A stretch of DNA of 64,000 bases from RGIG5579 sp045602025 (GTDB lineage Bacteria > Bacillota > Clostridia > Oscillospirales > SIG627), in the NCBI GenBank assembly GCA_045602025.1, contig JAZSAT010000038.1, positions 71,100 through 135,099 of the forward strand, read 5' to 3'. Below are positions 1 through 8,021 of this stretch, piece after piece (positions within the stretch are counted from its first letter, which is position 1; each line of letters opens with the position of its first letter). The translations under genes were made by a program, and so were the position numbers. Under the pieces are notes generated by a model. That model was not told the DNA's origin. It worked only from the letters and a program-made list of their open reading frames with translations, and searched no databases.

Positions 1-233
1 TTGATACCGCCAAGTGCCATGGAGCAAAGAAGCGTCAGTTTGTTCTTGCGGTTCACATTCTGACCGAGACCTGTGATCTTCACCCTCTCATCAAGAGCGT
101 AAAAGCTTTCTGCATCGGTCATGGTTACGATCTGAACCTCGTTATCTGCACAAAGGTTGTTGGCAATGGTCGCCATCACGCGCTCTGCGCCGCCGTTTCC
201 CATTCTCGGGATGAGAAGAAGACATTTTTTCAT
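1..233 (-). CDS. Glycosyltransferase family 4, N-terminal fragment
   Basis: The gene starts at the ATG at 233 and runs off the left edge, so only about 77 residues are visible. The start reads MKKCLLLIPRMGNGGAERVM; the glycine-rich GGAERV stretch is typical of the N-terminal Rossmann domain of GT-B fold (GT4) glycosyltransferases that build capsule or exopolysaccharide. It is the last visible gene of a left-reading cluster (sugar transferase, GT2, TupA-like), 22 nt after the previous stop, so it is probably co-transcribed. The family call rests on the N-terminus only; donor and acceptor sugars cannot be told. Confidence 0.75.
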   Translation of the reverse strand, partial: MKKCLLLIPRMGNGGAERVMATIANNLCADNEVQIVTMTDAESFYALDERVKITGLGQNVNRKNKLTLLCSMALGGI

Positions 234-255
234 TTTTCTTATCCTTTATGACAAA

Positions 256-1155
256 TTATTCCTTTGTTACGGGAGGGAGCTTAAAGTAAGAGCCAAGCTC
301 AAAGTCAACAGAATCGGGCGTAAACTGCACGCAGCCGCTCCAGGGATAGAAGGTAAGCTCACCCACATATACCTTTTGGTTTACACTGTAAAAGTCCACT
401 CTGACAAAGGGGAAATCCTTTGCAAGATCCTTTGCGATCTCCATCATTCTGTCAAGACCGTAGGGTTTTTCGATGACCTTGTCGGATTTGGTGCGGTTGC
501 TGGTGATGTCAAGAACATTCCAATCCATATCAAAGAAGGCTCTCTTGTGATCGGTTCCGCGGTCTACATCCACCCAAAGCACCTTCGGCTCGCCGTTGAA
601 GCAAAGGAATTTGTAGTCATTCAGGGAATCCTTCTGTGTACCGTCGTGAGAAACGAGAAGCTCCTCCACAACGATCTTCGGCTCAATATTTTCATAAGCC
701 CATTCTCTGCCCGCGGAAATGGTTTTTACCTTTTTCCAGGTAGAAGCCTCAGCACGAACCTTTTCCAGGTCCATCTCTGCCTTGTTCTTAATAAAAATAT
801 TGGTACCGGAGCTGTTGTTGCACTTAATGGCAAAGGATTCGGGAAGGGTATCAAAATTGATCTCTTCGAAATTGTCGCATACCTGATAAAGCTCGGGAGA
901 GCACTCCTCATATCCCTTGTCCTTCAGGTAAAAGCGGATCTTATACTTATCCGCGCACTGGGTCATAAGGGGCGTGCGGTAATTGAGCTTGTACCACTGA
1001 AGCTTTTCCGTGAAACGCTTCGGGTCCTTGAGGTTTGGAAATCTGCCGAGGCTTGCATAATACTGCAATCTCACCACAAGCTTATCGGGGAGAATGTCAA
1101 GAACCTTATAAAGACTTCTTCTTGTTTTTTTACTCAGATGATCCTTAATACTCAT
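256..1155 (-). CDS. TupA-like ATP-grasp protein
   Basis: A 299-residue protein that I recognise as the TupA-like ATP-grasp family, named after a teichuronopeptide biosynthesis protein and common in capsule and surface-polysaccharide clusters. Typical family blocks are visible: KLQWYKLNYR near residue 50, CADKYKIRFYLK, then the ATP-grasp stretch AIKCNNSSGTNIF around residue 108 and the C-terminal VRVDFY and GELTFYPWSGC blocks that close the metal/ATP site. ATP-grasp enzymes join a carboxylate to an amine or thiol, so it may attach an amino acid to the polymer, but no substrate is proven for most members. It lies 7 nt after the GT2 gene in the same operon. Confidence 0.8.
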   Translation of the reverse strand: MSIKDHLSKKTRRSLYKVLDILPDKLVVRLQYYASLGRFPNLKDPKRFTEKLQWYKLNYRTPLMTQCADKYKIRFYLKDKGYEECSPELYQVCDNFEEINFDTLPESFAIKCNNSSGTNIFIKNKAEMDLEKVRAEASTWKKVKTISAGREWAYENIEPKIVVEELLVSHDGTQKDSLNDYKFLCFNGEPKVLWVDVDRGTDHKRAFFDMDWNVLDITSNRTKSDKVIEKPYGLDRMMEIAKDLAKDFPFVRVDFYSVNQKVYVGELTFYPWSGCVQFTPDSVDFELGSYFKLPPVTKE

Positions 1156-1162
1156 TTTCTTC

Positions 1163-1981
1163 TCACTTTCTCAAAAAGGTTTTGTATACCCAATGCTGAA
1201 TTTTTACAGGCATCAAAAACATACCTGTCTGCGCCACAGCAACAATGACATAATCGGAAAAAGAGGAATAACCCATTTTCCAAAGCTTCTTGATGGTATC
1301 GATATAGCTTTTTGTGTTCTCCCAGCTTCTGCGTCTTTTCGCCAAGTCATCGTTGGAACGGAAGAACAAAAGGGATTCTTCGATATTTCCCGCCTTACAG
1401 CCGGAAAAGAGCATTCTTGCAAACAGATCTACATCCTGATTTCTCCGAAGAGAGCTGTATCCGCCAACGGAAAGCACCTTTGACCTCTTGTATATCACCG
1501 TAGGATGGTTGAAGGCGCTGCGCCTTTTTGCAAATTCGTAAATTTCCTTATGCTCACAGGGCACCACTCTGCGGGAGACCACCTTGTCGGGGGTATCGTG
1601 GAATTCATCCACGGCAGAACCGAGAAGCGAGAGCTCCGGGTCCTTTTCAAAACGAGCAAGCTGCTTTTCGCATCGATCTGGCTTTGCAATGTCGTCGGTA
1701 TCCATACGGGCAACCAATTCATTGCGGCAATGTTCAAGCCCTAAGTTCAGCGCAAGGCCGAGACCGATGTTCTTTTCGCTGGGAACGATGGTAAAAATCT
1801 CGGGGTATGCTTCCTTGTACTTTGCCACGATCTCATCCAGCTCCTTTGTCAAAGGGCCGTCTTTTACGATGACGATCTCCTCAGGCTTTTCCGTCTGATT
1901 AAGCATACTGTCAATGGCAAGGGGGAGATACGCGGGCTTTTCCTTTGCGTAAAGGCTCATCAAAACACTGTACTTTTCCAT
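1163..1981 (-). CDS. Glycosyltransferase family 2
   Basis: A 272-residue GT-A fold transferase. The N-terminus KYSVLMSLYAKEKPAYLPLAIDS and the NQTEKPEEIVIVKDGP segment are the usual GT2 nucleotide-sugar binding start; ARMDTDDIAKPDR supplies the DxD metal motif near residue 93. The segment AFNHPTVIYKRSKVL and the block RNQDVDLFARML with its acidic catalytic ED/QD position also fit. It presumably adds one sugar to an undecaprenyl-linked repeat unit. The start ATG at 1981 abuts the stop of the sugar transferase upstream (1983), implying translational coupling. Sugar specificity is unknown. Confidence 0.88.
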   Translation of the reverse strand: MEKYSVLMSLYAKEKPAYLPLAIDSMLNQTEKPEEIVIVKDGPLTKELDEIVAKYKEAYPEIFTIVPSEKNIGLGLALNLGLEHCRNELVARMDTDDIAKPDRCEKQLARFEKDPELSLLGSAVDEFHDTPDKVVSRRVVPCEHKEIYEFAKRRSAFNHPTVIYKRSKVLSVGGYSSLRRNQDVDLFARMLFSGCKAGNIEESLLFFRSNDDLAKRRRSWENTKSYIDTIKKLWKMGYSSFSDYVIVAVAQTGMFLMPVKIQHWVYKTFLRK

Positions 1982-1982
1982 A

Positions 1983-2678
1983 TCAACCTCTCAAAATATC
2001 TTTTGCTTCCTGCATTTTGGCATCATAGGTTTCTTTGTCTACCTTGCCCTCCTGCATCAGCCAATCGCCGAAGTCCATATCGCTGACGGTTCCCTCGCGG
2101 ACCGTGTCGCTTCTCTTCAAGACCTTGCCCACTGTTTGGAAAATGATCTTGATGTCACCCAAAAGGGTGATACCGCTGTCGATGTACTTCAGATCATACT
2201 CAAATTTTTGCTCCCAGGTAATGTTGTTTCTGCCGTTTACCTGTGCAAGTCCGGTAAGTCCGGGACGAACATCGTGTCTTCTTCTCTGCTCGGGTGTCAT
2301 AAAGGTCATATCCCTTACAAGCTGGGGACGGGGCCCTACGATAGAAAGATCACCTTTAAGGATATTAAAAAGCTCAGGCAATTCATCCAGGGAGGTAGAA
2401 CGAAGAATCTTTCCGTATTTGTTCAGTCGCACCTCGTCGGGAAGAAGGTTTCCTTCCGCATCCTTTTTGTTACTCATGGTGCGGAACTTGATCATATTGA
2501 AAACGACCTCTTTTCCATCCTTTCCCTTCTTGCCGGGACGGGGCTGTACGAAAAAGGGATTTCCTCCCATGCCGATAGCACCCAAAAGCATCAGGATCAA
2601 AAGAACGGGAGATAGCACCAGAATCGCCAAAAGGGACAAAACAAAATCAAAAAATCTCTTGAAAAAAGCAGCGTACAT
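1983..2678 (-). CDS. Initiating sugar-1-phosphate (undecaprenyl-phosphate) transferase
   Basis: A 231-residue bacterial sugar transferase (PglC/WcaJ-type core). One N-terminal membrane segment (about residues 10-33) is followed by the conserved cytosolic core: MIKFRTM, the SLDELPELFNILKGDLSIVGPRP block and RPGLTGLAQVNGRN. These enzymes move a phospho-sugar from a nucleotide donor to undecaprenyl phosphate and so begin synthesis of a surface polysaccharide. It is the first gene of the visible left-reading cluster. No clear Shine-Dalgarno precedes the ATG at 2678, and another ATG (2740, different frame) with GGAGGA nearby opens a short overlapping reading frame; the chosen start fits the family. 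Confidence 0.88.
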   Translation of the reverse strand: MYAAFFKRFFDFVLSLLAILVLSPVLLILMLLGAIGMGGNPFFVQPRPGKKGKDGKEVVFNMIKFRTMSNKKDAEGNLLPDEVRLNKYGKILRSTSLDELPELFNILKGDLSIVGPRPQLVRDMTFMTPEQRRRHDVRPGLTGLAQVNGRNNITWEQKFEYDLKYIDSGITLLGDIKIIFQTVGKVLKRSDTVREGTVSDMDFGDWLMQEGKVDKETYDAKMQEAKDILRG

Positions 2679-2877
2679 TTCTTGTCAGCAGCAGAAAAGA
2701 AGCTTTCTTCCTTTCCGCCTTTTCCTCCGTTGTTTTTCATTTTTTCTTTATTTTGAAAAGGTTTGATTTTTCAAAAATGCGTATAATTTATCCAATTATA
2801 CTTCTACATCTTATCACACCTGCACAAAAAAATCAAGGAAATTCACCAAACTTTACATCTTTATTATAGAGACAAAA

Positions 2878-2906
2878 AAATCTTGAGGAAAAACTCCTCA
2901 AGATTT
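2878..2906. terminator. Terminator hairpin, left- and right-reading
   Basis: AAATCTTGAGGA (2878-2889) pairs with TCCTCAAGATTT (2895-2906) across a 5-nt loop. A run of T follows on the right and a run of A precedes on the left, so it can end transcription in both directions. It overlaps the stop codon of the QueG-like gene. Confidence 0.85.
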
Positions 2907-3710
2907 GTCTTTTTTTTCTTTGTCGATTCCTAAATTCCGCTTCAGAATATCTCTCCCTCTCCAGGAAAAAGCACGGCTGAGAAACTCTTTTTTGGGAAGA
3001 GAGATCACCTCTTCGGAAAGATATGGGATGTGGTCCGTCTGAAAAAAAGGAATAGGCGTTTTCTCCGCCTTTTGATTCATCGGGCAGACGCTTTGGCAAA
3101 GGTCGCACCCCCATTTGCATTCCGCCTGTTCCAAAATTTTTTCTTCCTCTTCGGTCAAATTCTTTTTTTGAGACAAAAGAGAAAGGCATTTTGTTCTCTC
3201 TTTGTCAAAAATCGCACCGGTGGGACAAGCCTTTTCACACAGTCCGCAAGAGGAGCATTTTTTGATTTCTCCCCTGTTTTCGGAAGGAAGTGAGCGATTC
3301 AGAAAAAATGCGCCGATGAAAAAATACGAGCCGTATTTTTCATTGATGCAAAGACCGTTCTTTCCCAACACACAAAGACCTGCGCCCAGAGCAGCATCCC
3401 GCTCCCCAAGAGGGGAAGAATCCGCAAAACCCTTGAAGGAAATATCAAGCTTTTTCTCGCGAAGATATTCTCCAAAACGGTGGGATAATTCTCTCATATA
3501 CAAATGATAATCCTTTACCTGAGCATATACAGAAAGATTGGTGGTCTTCTGCCCGAAATAATAGGGAATGAGAAAAACGCAAACACTCCCGATCTTCCCG
3601 ATCTCCTCTTGGGCGCGCAAAAATTTCTTTTCATCCCAAATGATGACATCCGAGATGGAAAGAATCTTGTAATATTCAATATTCTCCTGATCAAAAAACG
3701 GTTTTAACAT
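2898..3710 (-). CDS. QueG-like double [4Fe-4S] cluster protein
   Basis: A 270-residue protein starting at the ATG at 3710, which has GGAGG seven nt upstream; an in-frame ATG nine codons earlier lacks a site. Two ferredoxin-type clusters are visible: CSSCGLCEKACP at residues 152-163 with a further Cys near 175, and CKWGCDLCQSVCP at 198-210. The preceding ERDAALGAGLCVLGKN block resembles the cobalamin-binding region of epoxyqueuosine reductase, which makes the last step of queuosine in tRNA. It lacks the C-terminal HEAT repeats of long QueG, and no other queuosine gene is nearby, so the exact reaction is uncertain. It stands alone, downstream of the phage-like large terminase gene. Confidence 0.72.
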   Translation of the reverse strand: MLKPFFDQENIEYYKILSISDVIIWDEKKFLRAQEEIGKIGSVCVFLIPYYFGQKTTNLSVYAQVKDYHLYMRELSHRFGEYLREKKLDISFKGFADSSPLGERDAALGAGLCVLGKNGLCINEKYGSYFFIGAFFLNRSLPSENRGEIKKCSSCGLCEKACPTGAIFDKERTKCLSLLSQKKNLTEEEEKILEQAECKWGCDLCQSVCPMNQKAEKTPIPFFQTDHIPYLSEEVISLPKKEFLSRAFSWRGRDILKRNLGIDKEKKDKS

Positions 3711-3756
3711 ATTTTCCTCCAAGAAGAAGTGTATCAAAAAAAGCCCTTACCGTCAA

Positions 3757-5124
3757 TTATTTTTTCAAAAAGTCAAAATAGGGGCGTTTGGTTTCCTTTC
3801 CGAAAAATTCCGCACGAATATCACGGATCACCTCTTTCCCCTCTCTCGTTTCTCCCGGCAAAAAGGGTAATGAAGAAAGTCCGTAGCGCAGAGCATCGGG
3901 CGCGTGGGTATATTCGTGAGGGGTAAGGGCCGCGTCCTCTGCCACCGTCGGGTCAAAGGTAAGCTTTGGCAGAGTGCGGATCAGATTTTTGCAGGTGGAA
4001 AAGATCTCAAGATATGCGCCGTCTTCCCCATCGGCACGCAAAAATTCCCTGACTCTCCGCCATCCGGGAATCCGTGCATTTTCTGCGGGAACAAGGCCGT
4101 TTACCCCACCCTTTTTCAAAATATCAAAGCCTGTCTTTCCCGTATCCTGTCTCCTTCCCGCAAGATCGGGCGAGGCGGTGATATAGCGGATCTTTTCTGT
4201 TCCTGTCATACGACAGATCTTCTCCGCTGCAGCAGAAAGAATGAGGTTTTCTTCATAAAGCTCCCGATAGATCACAAGTCGACTGCGATCGGGCGGATAG
4301 GCAAAGAGAAGGCAGCAAGTCATATCAAGACCGTAGTCCATCGCCCCGAAGCGGTGCCAACTTTCCGGGATCTCAAAGGGCTCTGTCACATGCCTTGCCC
4401 GATCGAATTCGGGAAAATATTGCCCTTCAAAAGCATCCCAATCTCCCTCCAGCATTGCCTTTTTCCGAAGAGGCGGAAGGCTTTCCAGGTTCCTGACATA
4501 TTCGGGATTTTCCTTTAAAAGATAGCGGTTGTCATAAACGGTGGAGGGAATGAAAACATAGTCCTCCTCCCTCTCCCCTTCCCGATAATCCCGATCGATA
4601 AAAAGCCGTTTCACCCAAGCATGTCCCACACCGCCGGGGTTACAGGTAAAGTACATCCTCGGAGTAAATTTCTCCCGCATGGATCCGGAAAGGCGGCAGC
4701 ACTCTGTCATGGCATAATACTGGCTTTCCGTAAATTGGGTAGCCTCCTCCATCCCGATCACCTCATAGGCCTGTCCCTGGTACTGCAGAGCATCCGCCTC
4801 CTCGGAAAGATAGCCGAGCTTAATGCGGGACCCGGAAGGAAAAATAAATTCCTTTGAGGATTCCCGAAAAGAGGCAATGCCGTAAAGCCATCTTCTCAAG
4901 GGATTGATATGATTTTCCCGAAGCTCGGGAAAGCTTCTTCTCAAAAGCAGGATCTGAATCCCCGGAAAGCGAAGGGCAAGCAGAACCAGTTTTGCGCGCA
5001 TAGCAAAGCTTTTTCCGCCGCCGCGGGCACCGCCGTAGGCGATCCTTCTCGCCCTCGCTTTGAAAAATTCCTCCTGTGGGGGAAAGGGACGAAGAGAAGA
5101 CAAAAATTTTTCGATTGTATTCAT
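3757..5124 (-). CDS. terL: Phage-type terminase large subunit, intact motifs
   Basis: A 455-residue protein with both halves of a DNA-packaging motor. ATPase: Walker A GGARGGGKS (31-39), Walker B with catalytic acid VIGMEEATQF (122-131), coupling motif FTCNPGG (159-165). RNase H-like nuclease: first Asp in AMDYGLD (263), second in ITASPDLAGRRQDTGK (320), third in HAPDALRYG (410). The set looks functional rather than decayed. Packaging terminases cut and pump phage DNA into a prohead, but no portal, capsid or tail gene is in this window. The partner small subunit lies at 6597-6992 in the same orientation, with the thiamine operon between them on the other strand. No convincing Shine-Dalgarno is seen before the ATG. 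Confidence 0.9.
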   Translation of the reverse strand: MNTIEKFLSSLRPFPPQEEFFKARARRIAYGGARGGGKSFAMRAKLVLLALRFPGIQILLLRRSFPELRENHINPLRRWLYGIASFRESSKEFIFPSGSRIKLGYLSEEADALQYQGQAYEVIGMEEATQFTESQYYAMTECCRLSGSMREKFTPRMYFTCNPGGVGHAWVKRLFIDRDYREGEREEDYVFIPSTVYDNRYLLKENPEYVRNLESLPPLRKKAMLEGDWDAFEGQYFPEFDRARHVTEPFEIPESWHRFGAMDYGLDMTCCLLFAYPPDRSRLVIYRELYEENLILSAAAEKICRMTGTEKIRYITASPDLAGRRQDTGKTGFDILKKGGVNGLVPAENARIPGWRRVREFLRADGEDGAYLEIFSTCKNLIRTLPKLTFDPTVAEDAALTPHEYTHAPDALRYGLSSLPFLPGETREGKEVIRDIRAEFFGKETKRPYFDFLKK

Positions 5125-5131
5125 TTATCAC

Positions 5132-5160
5132 TTGACAAATCGCAAAAAAGAGATTAAGAT
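5132..5160 (+). promoter_or_regulatory. Sigma-A promoter of thiT-thiN
   Basis: TTGACA (5132-5137), 17 nt, TAAGAT (5155-5160), just upstream of the TPP riboswitch. The -35 box lies only 8 nt from the divergent terL start. Confidence 0.8.
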
Positions 5161-5175
5161 GAATTCACGCACAAG

Positions 5176-5263
5176 AGCGGAAAAACAGGGGTGCTACGGC
5201 TGAGATGCAGATTGCTGCAAACCCTTTAACCTGAGATGGATAATACCGGCGTAGGGAGTTTTG
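5176..5263 (+). ncRNA. TPP riboswitch (THI element)
   Basis: The conserved thi-box blocks are all present in order: AGGGGTGC and GGCTGAGA (5188-5205), a P3 hairpin TGCAG/CTGCA (5206-5219), ACCCTTTAACCTGA (5221-5234), then GGATAATACCGGCGTAGGGA (5238-5257). It binds thiamine pyrophosphate and shuts off the following operon. The genes behind it (ThiT transporter and thiamine pyrophosphokinase) confirm the assignment. Its expression platform is the terminator at 5283-5316. Confidence 0.96.
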
Positions 5264-5282
5264 AAAGAGATGCAGATTCGCG

Positions 5283-5316
5283 TTCGCACGGGACTTCCGT
5301 CCTGTGCGAATTTTTT
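5283..5316 (+). terminator. Riboswitch-controlled terminator
   Basis: TTCGCACGGGAC (5283-5294) pairs with GTCCTGTGCGAA (5299-5310, one G-U) over a TTCC loop, followed by six T. Sited 20 nt after the TPP aptamer, it is the off-state of the switch. Confidence 0.92.
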
Positions 5317-5331
5317 ATAAGGAGTCTTACA

Positions 5332-5988
5332 ATGAGAAAAGACAAAACAAAAAAACTGGTTACCTCGGCGATGCTGATCGCCCTGGGAAGCGCCATTTCC
5401 CTGGTGTCGGAATGGATTCCCTTTTTAAATCTTCCCTTCGGTGGCACCATTACACTGGCAAGCCTTCTTCCCCTTGTTCTGATCTCCTATCTTTACGGTG
5501 TAAAATGGGGACTTGGCTCTGCCTTCGTCTATTCTCTCATTCAGATGGCAATCGGGTTTAAAACCGTATCCGCCCTTTTCATTCCTACCTCCGATTCCTA
5601 TATGGGAAGCGTTCTGGTCGCCTTTCTCATTCTCCTTTTAGACTATGTTTTCGCCTATACTTCGGTAGGTTTTGCAGGGGTATTCCGAAACAGACTTTCC
5701 AAAAAATGGGCAGTGTGCTTCGGCTCCATCTTAGGCCTTTTCCTCTGCTACTTTTTCCACGTGCTCTCCGGTGCCATCTTCTACGGCGCCTGGGCAGAGT
5801 GGTTCTTTGTGGAAAGTGCTGCAAAGGACCTTGCCATTTCTTCCTGGGTCATGAAGACCTTCTCCGGGGCAGGCCTTGCCGCCGTATACTCCATTGTGTA
5901 TAACGGCCTTTATATGCTGCCGGAAATTGTCATTACCGCAGTAGCCGGCTTTGCCGTCACAAAAATTCCTTCTCTTAAGAAAGACTGA
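5332..5988 (+). CDS. thiT: Energy-coupled thiamine transporter, S component ThiT
   Basis: A 218-residue membrane protein with about six hydrophobic segments. The start at 5332 is set by AAGGAG eight nt upstream; the open frame extends further left through the riboswitch but cannot be used. The N-terminal KLVTSAMLIALGSAIS and the FGGTITLASLLPLVLISYLYGVKWG region fit the ECF substrate-binding family, with the aromatic-rich loop GAWAEWFF expected to contact thiamine. ThiT needs the shared ECF module (EcfA, EcfA', EcfT), which is not in this window. It is controlled by the TPP riboswitch and followed after 2 nt by thiN, forming a thiamine salvage operon. Confidence 0.95.
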   Translation: MRKDKTKKLVTSAMLIALGSAISLVSEWIPFLNLPFGGTITLASLLPLVLISYLYGVKWGLGSAFVYSLIQMAIGFKTVSALFIPTSDSYMGSVLVAFLILLLDYVFAYTSVGFAGVFRNRLSKKWAVCFGSILGLFLCYFFHVLSGAIFYGAWAEWFFVESAAKDLAISSWVMKTFSGAGLAAVYSIVYNGLYMLPEIVITAVAGFAVTKIPSLKKD

Positions 5989-5990
5989 TT

Positions 5991-6596
5991 ATGAAAACAT
6001 GCCATGTGGTAGGGGCAGGAGACTTTGCTCCGCATCTTTTAAAAATCGAAAAAGGCGATCTTGTGATTGCCGCCGATGCAGGGTTTGACCATTTAAAGCG
6101 CGCCGGAATCTCAGCCGATCTTTACATTGGTGACGGTGACTCCTTGGGCTTTGTTCCCGAAGAAGTCGATACCGTGGTTCTCCCCACTGTCAAAGACGAT
6201 ACCGATATTCACGCTGCGGTCAAAGCAGGCCTTAAAAGAGGCTTTACCCATTTTCTTATCTACGGTGCTTTGGGCGGGAAACGATTTTCCCATTCCCTTG
6301 CCAACCTTCAGGTTCTCTTTTTCCTAAAAAAAGAAGGTGCCACGGGAAGCCTTGTAGATGAAAATTATTCGGTTTTTCTTTTAAGCGAAGGCTCCTATAC
6401 CTTTGATTTTGAAAAAGGATATTTTTCCCTTTTCGATTTCGAAGGAAAGGCTACCGTTTCCGTAAAAGGGGCAAAATACCCTTTGGAAAAAGCGACCCTT
6501 CCCAATCATACCACACTTGGCATTAGCAACGAAGGAGAAAAAAGCACCTCCATTACCGTACACGAAGGAACCATCTTTTTGGTCAGAGAGCCTTAA
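5991..6596 (+). CDS. thiN: Thiamine pyrophosphokinase
   Basis: A 201-residue enzyme that transfers pyrophosphate from ATP to thiamine, making the cofactor TPP from what ThiT brings in. Motifs seen: VIAADAGFDHL near residue 26, LYIGDGDSLGF with the metal-binding Asp residues near 45, PTVKDDTDIHAAV near 65, and the GALGGKRFSHSLANL block near 88 that matches the usual GGR.DH family signature. It directly follows thiT. Its stop codon (6596) abuts the stop of the convergent terminase small subunit gene (6597) with no gap. Confidence 0.95.
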   Translation: MKTCHVVGAGDFAPHLLKIEKGDLVIAADAGFDHLKRAGISADLYIGDGDSLGFVPEEVDTVVLPTVKDDTDIHAAVKAGLKRGFTHFLIYGALGGKRFSHSLANLQVLFFLKKEGATGSLVDENYSVFLLSEGSYTFDFEKGYFSLFDFEGKATVSVKGAKYPLEKATLPNHTTLGISNEGEKSTSITVHEGTIFLVREP

Positions 6597-6992
6597 CTAC
6601 TCTGCCCACACAGTACACACCCCAAGTCCTTCAGGAATATCCTCTCCACTCCCTTCCCCTCGCCAACGGTCAAAATTGGTTTCCAAAAACAGCTTTGCGC
6701 CGTGGAAGGTATCCTTGGAGAAGAGCTTTTCCTCCGCATTTTCCTCAATTCTTGAAAGCGCTCGGTCAATGAGTGCTTTTATTTTTTTATTCTTAATGGC
6801 AAAAAGTTCCTCTCGGCGGGAAAAGCCCAGGGCAAGAGCAAGCCCTGTTACCGTACAGGGCTTTTCCTCGTAAAGCACCTCTCCTCCTTTTCCTACCATC
6901 ACATCTCCCTCCTGATTCTTTCTCTCTACCTTACGGGATTCAAAATATGAACATATCCTTTTCGTGACAAATTCCTCTGTCATCTTTTTCAC
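6597..6992 (-). CDS. terS: Phage-type terminase small subunit (gp3-like DNA-packaging protein)
   Basis: About 131 residues from a GTG start at 6992, chosen because GGAG lies 7 nt before it; the first ATG (6983) is too far from that site. The core CTVTGLALALGFSRREELF followed by KIKALIDRALSRIEENAEEKLF and GAKLFLETNF resembles phage gp3-type DNA-packaging proteins: a helix-turn-helix head, a helical oligomerisation region and a short C-terminal tail. Such proteins recognise the packaging site and recruit TerL. In phages terS normally sits directly before terL; here the 1.47 kb gap to terL holds the thiamine operon in the opposite strand. The family call is by pattern recognition. Confidence 0.78.
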   Translation of the reverse strand: MKKMTEEFVTKRICSYFESRKVERKNQEGDVMVGKGGEVLYEEKPCTVTGLALALGFSRREELFAIKNKKIKALIDRALSRIEENAEEKLFSKDTFHGAKLFLETNFDRWRGEGSGEDIPEGLGVCTVWAE

Positions 6993-7044
6993 GATCTTTC
7001 TCCTTTTTTTGAGGATTGTAACCGAAAGTAGCACTGACCCGCAA

Positions 7045-7072
7045 TGACAAAAAAGAGCCCGAAGGCTCTTTT
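7045..7072 (-). terminator. Terminator hairpin upstream of terS
   Basis: AAAAGAGCC (7051-7059) pairs with GGCTCTTTT (7064-7072) over a CGAA loop; a further A run on the left gives the left-reading T tract. With the hairpin at 7144-7172 it insulates terS from the 2H phosphoesterase gene, so terS needs its own promoter in 6993-7050, where I see no strong one. Confidence 0.7.
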
Positions 7073-7143
7073 CAGATAAAAGATAAAAGAAATGGTTGGC
7101 ATTTGCAAATGCAAATGTCTTCCTTACCTTTTCACTTTTCACT

Positions 7144-7172
7144 AAAAAAAGCACCCAATCGGGTGCTTTTTT
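7144..7172. terminator. Terminator of the DUF1868 gene
   Basis: GCACCC (7151-7156) and GGGTGC (7161-7166) around an AATC loop, flanked by A7 on the left and T6 on the right, so it can act both ways. It overlaps the stop codon of the gene at 7171. Confidence 0.85.
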
Positions 7173-7857
7173 ATCTGGGAAGTCTTGTGGGCGAGAAATA
7201 AAGCATATCGTCAAAATATGCCATATAGGGCTTGGAGGTAACAAATTCAAGACCGTCGCCGATGATGGCATTCATTTTTTCGATGAGCGCATCTCTCTTT
7301 GCGATCTCTTCCTCGGTAGTAGGCTGGATACGGGTATATGCCAGGGTAATATGGAACACATACTCATCATGCTTGGGAAGACGGTGACGGATCTCATCTG
7401 CCGCCCGGTCACGGAACGCGAGAAGGATATTTTTTGATTTCTCATCGGCAGGCTCCAGTTCCAAAAGAATGCAAACAGAACCGAATTTGATCTTGGAAAC
7501 GCGCATGTTCACTCCGTCGGGAATGCCTGCGCGGGCAATGGCCTCGGATACATGGTCATCCACCTTTTCCATGGGAAGATCCTTGGGAAGACAGGAAGGC
7601 CAGTAGGCATCAGTCCGCACCTGATCATTCAGTCCGCGGATCACCGTCATATGGTAGCTGTCCTCCGGCATGGGAATGTAGTAATCTGCAAGGTCGGAGG
7701 TAACAAGAGCCTCTCTCAATTTTTCCATAACGCCGAAAGCAGGACTTTCAGGGGTCACATCGGCAACCACCGTGTTACCGGGATAGCGACGCACGCTGCC
7801 GTCCTCGAAAAACTTCTTTCCGATGGTTCTGCCCCAAACAATTTCTTTTTCCTTCAT
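7171..7857 (-). CDS. 2H phosphoesterase-like protein (DUF1868 type)
   Basis: A 228-residue protein with the two HxT motifs of the 2H phosphoesterase superfamily: YHMTVIRG (His69, Thr71) and FHITLAYT (His169, Thr171), about 100 residues apart as in that fold. Relatives split 2',3'-cyclic phosphates or related RNA ends. I associate this sequence type with the DUF1868 subgroup, whose substrate is not known to me. It is a single-gene unit with its own promoter (7892-7919) and terminator. The ATG at 7857 follows AAGGAG. Confidence 0.8.
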   Translation of the reverse strand: MKEKEIVWGRTIGKKFFEDGSVRRYPGNTVVADVTPESPAFGVMEKLREALVTSDLADYYIPMPEDSYHMTVIRGLNDQVRTDAYWPSCLPKDLPMEKVDDHVSEAIARAGIPDGVNMRVSKIKFGSVCILLELEPADEKSKNILLAFRDRAADEIRHRLPKHDEYVFHITLAYTRIQPTTEEEIAKRDALIEKMNAIIGDGLEFVTSKPYMAYFDDMLYFSPTRLPR

Positions 7858-7891
7858 CTACATTCTCCTTAAAAGAACACTTTCTGCTTTT

Positions 7892-7919
7892 ATTATACCA
7901 AATATTCTTTAATTTGCAA
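7892..7919 (-). promoter_or_regulatory. Sigma-A promoter of the DUF1868 gene
   Basis: Left-reading TTGCAA (7914-7919), 16 nt, TATAAT (7892-7897), giving a leader of about 30 nt. Confidence 0.7.
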
Positions 7920-7967
7920 CGATATTTTTCAATCCATTCTTTCCGGAGTATTTTCCCCTCTCTCCTC

Positions 7968-7996
7968 TTGAAAAACGGTATAGAATGTAGTATAAT
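7968..7996 (+). promoter_or_regulatory. Sigma-A promoter of the membrane protein gene
   Basis: TTGAAA (7968-7973), 17 nt, TATAAT (7991-7996). The ATG at 8022 follows after GGAG. Confidence 0.82.
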
Positions 7997-8021
7997 ACAA
8001 AAAAAAGAAAGGAGCCATGGC

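Noticed and set aside
3757..6992. An intact prophage
   Set aside because: Only the two terminase subunits are phage-like; neighbours are thiamine and housekeeping genes.
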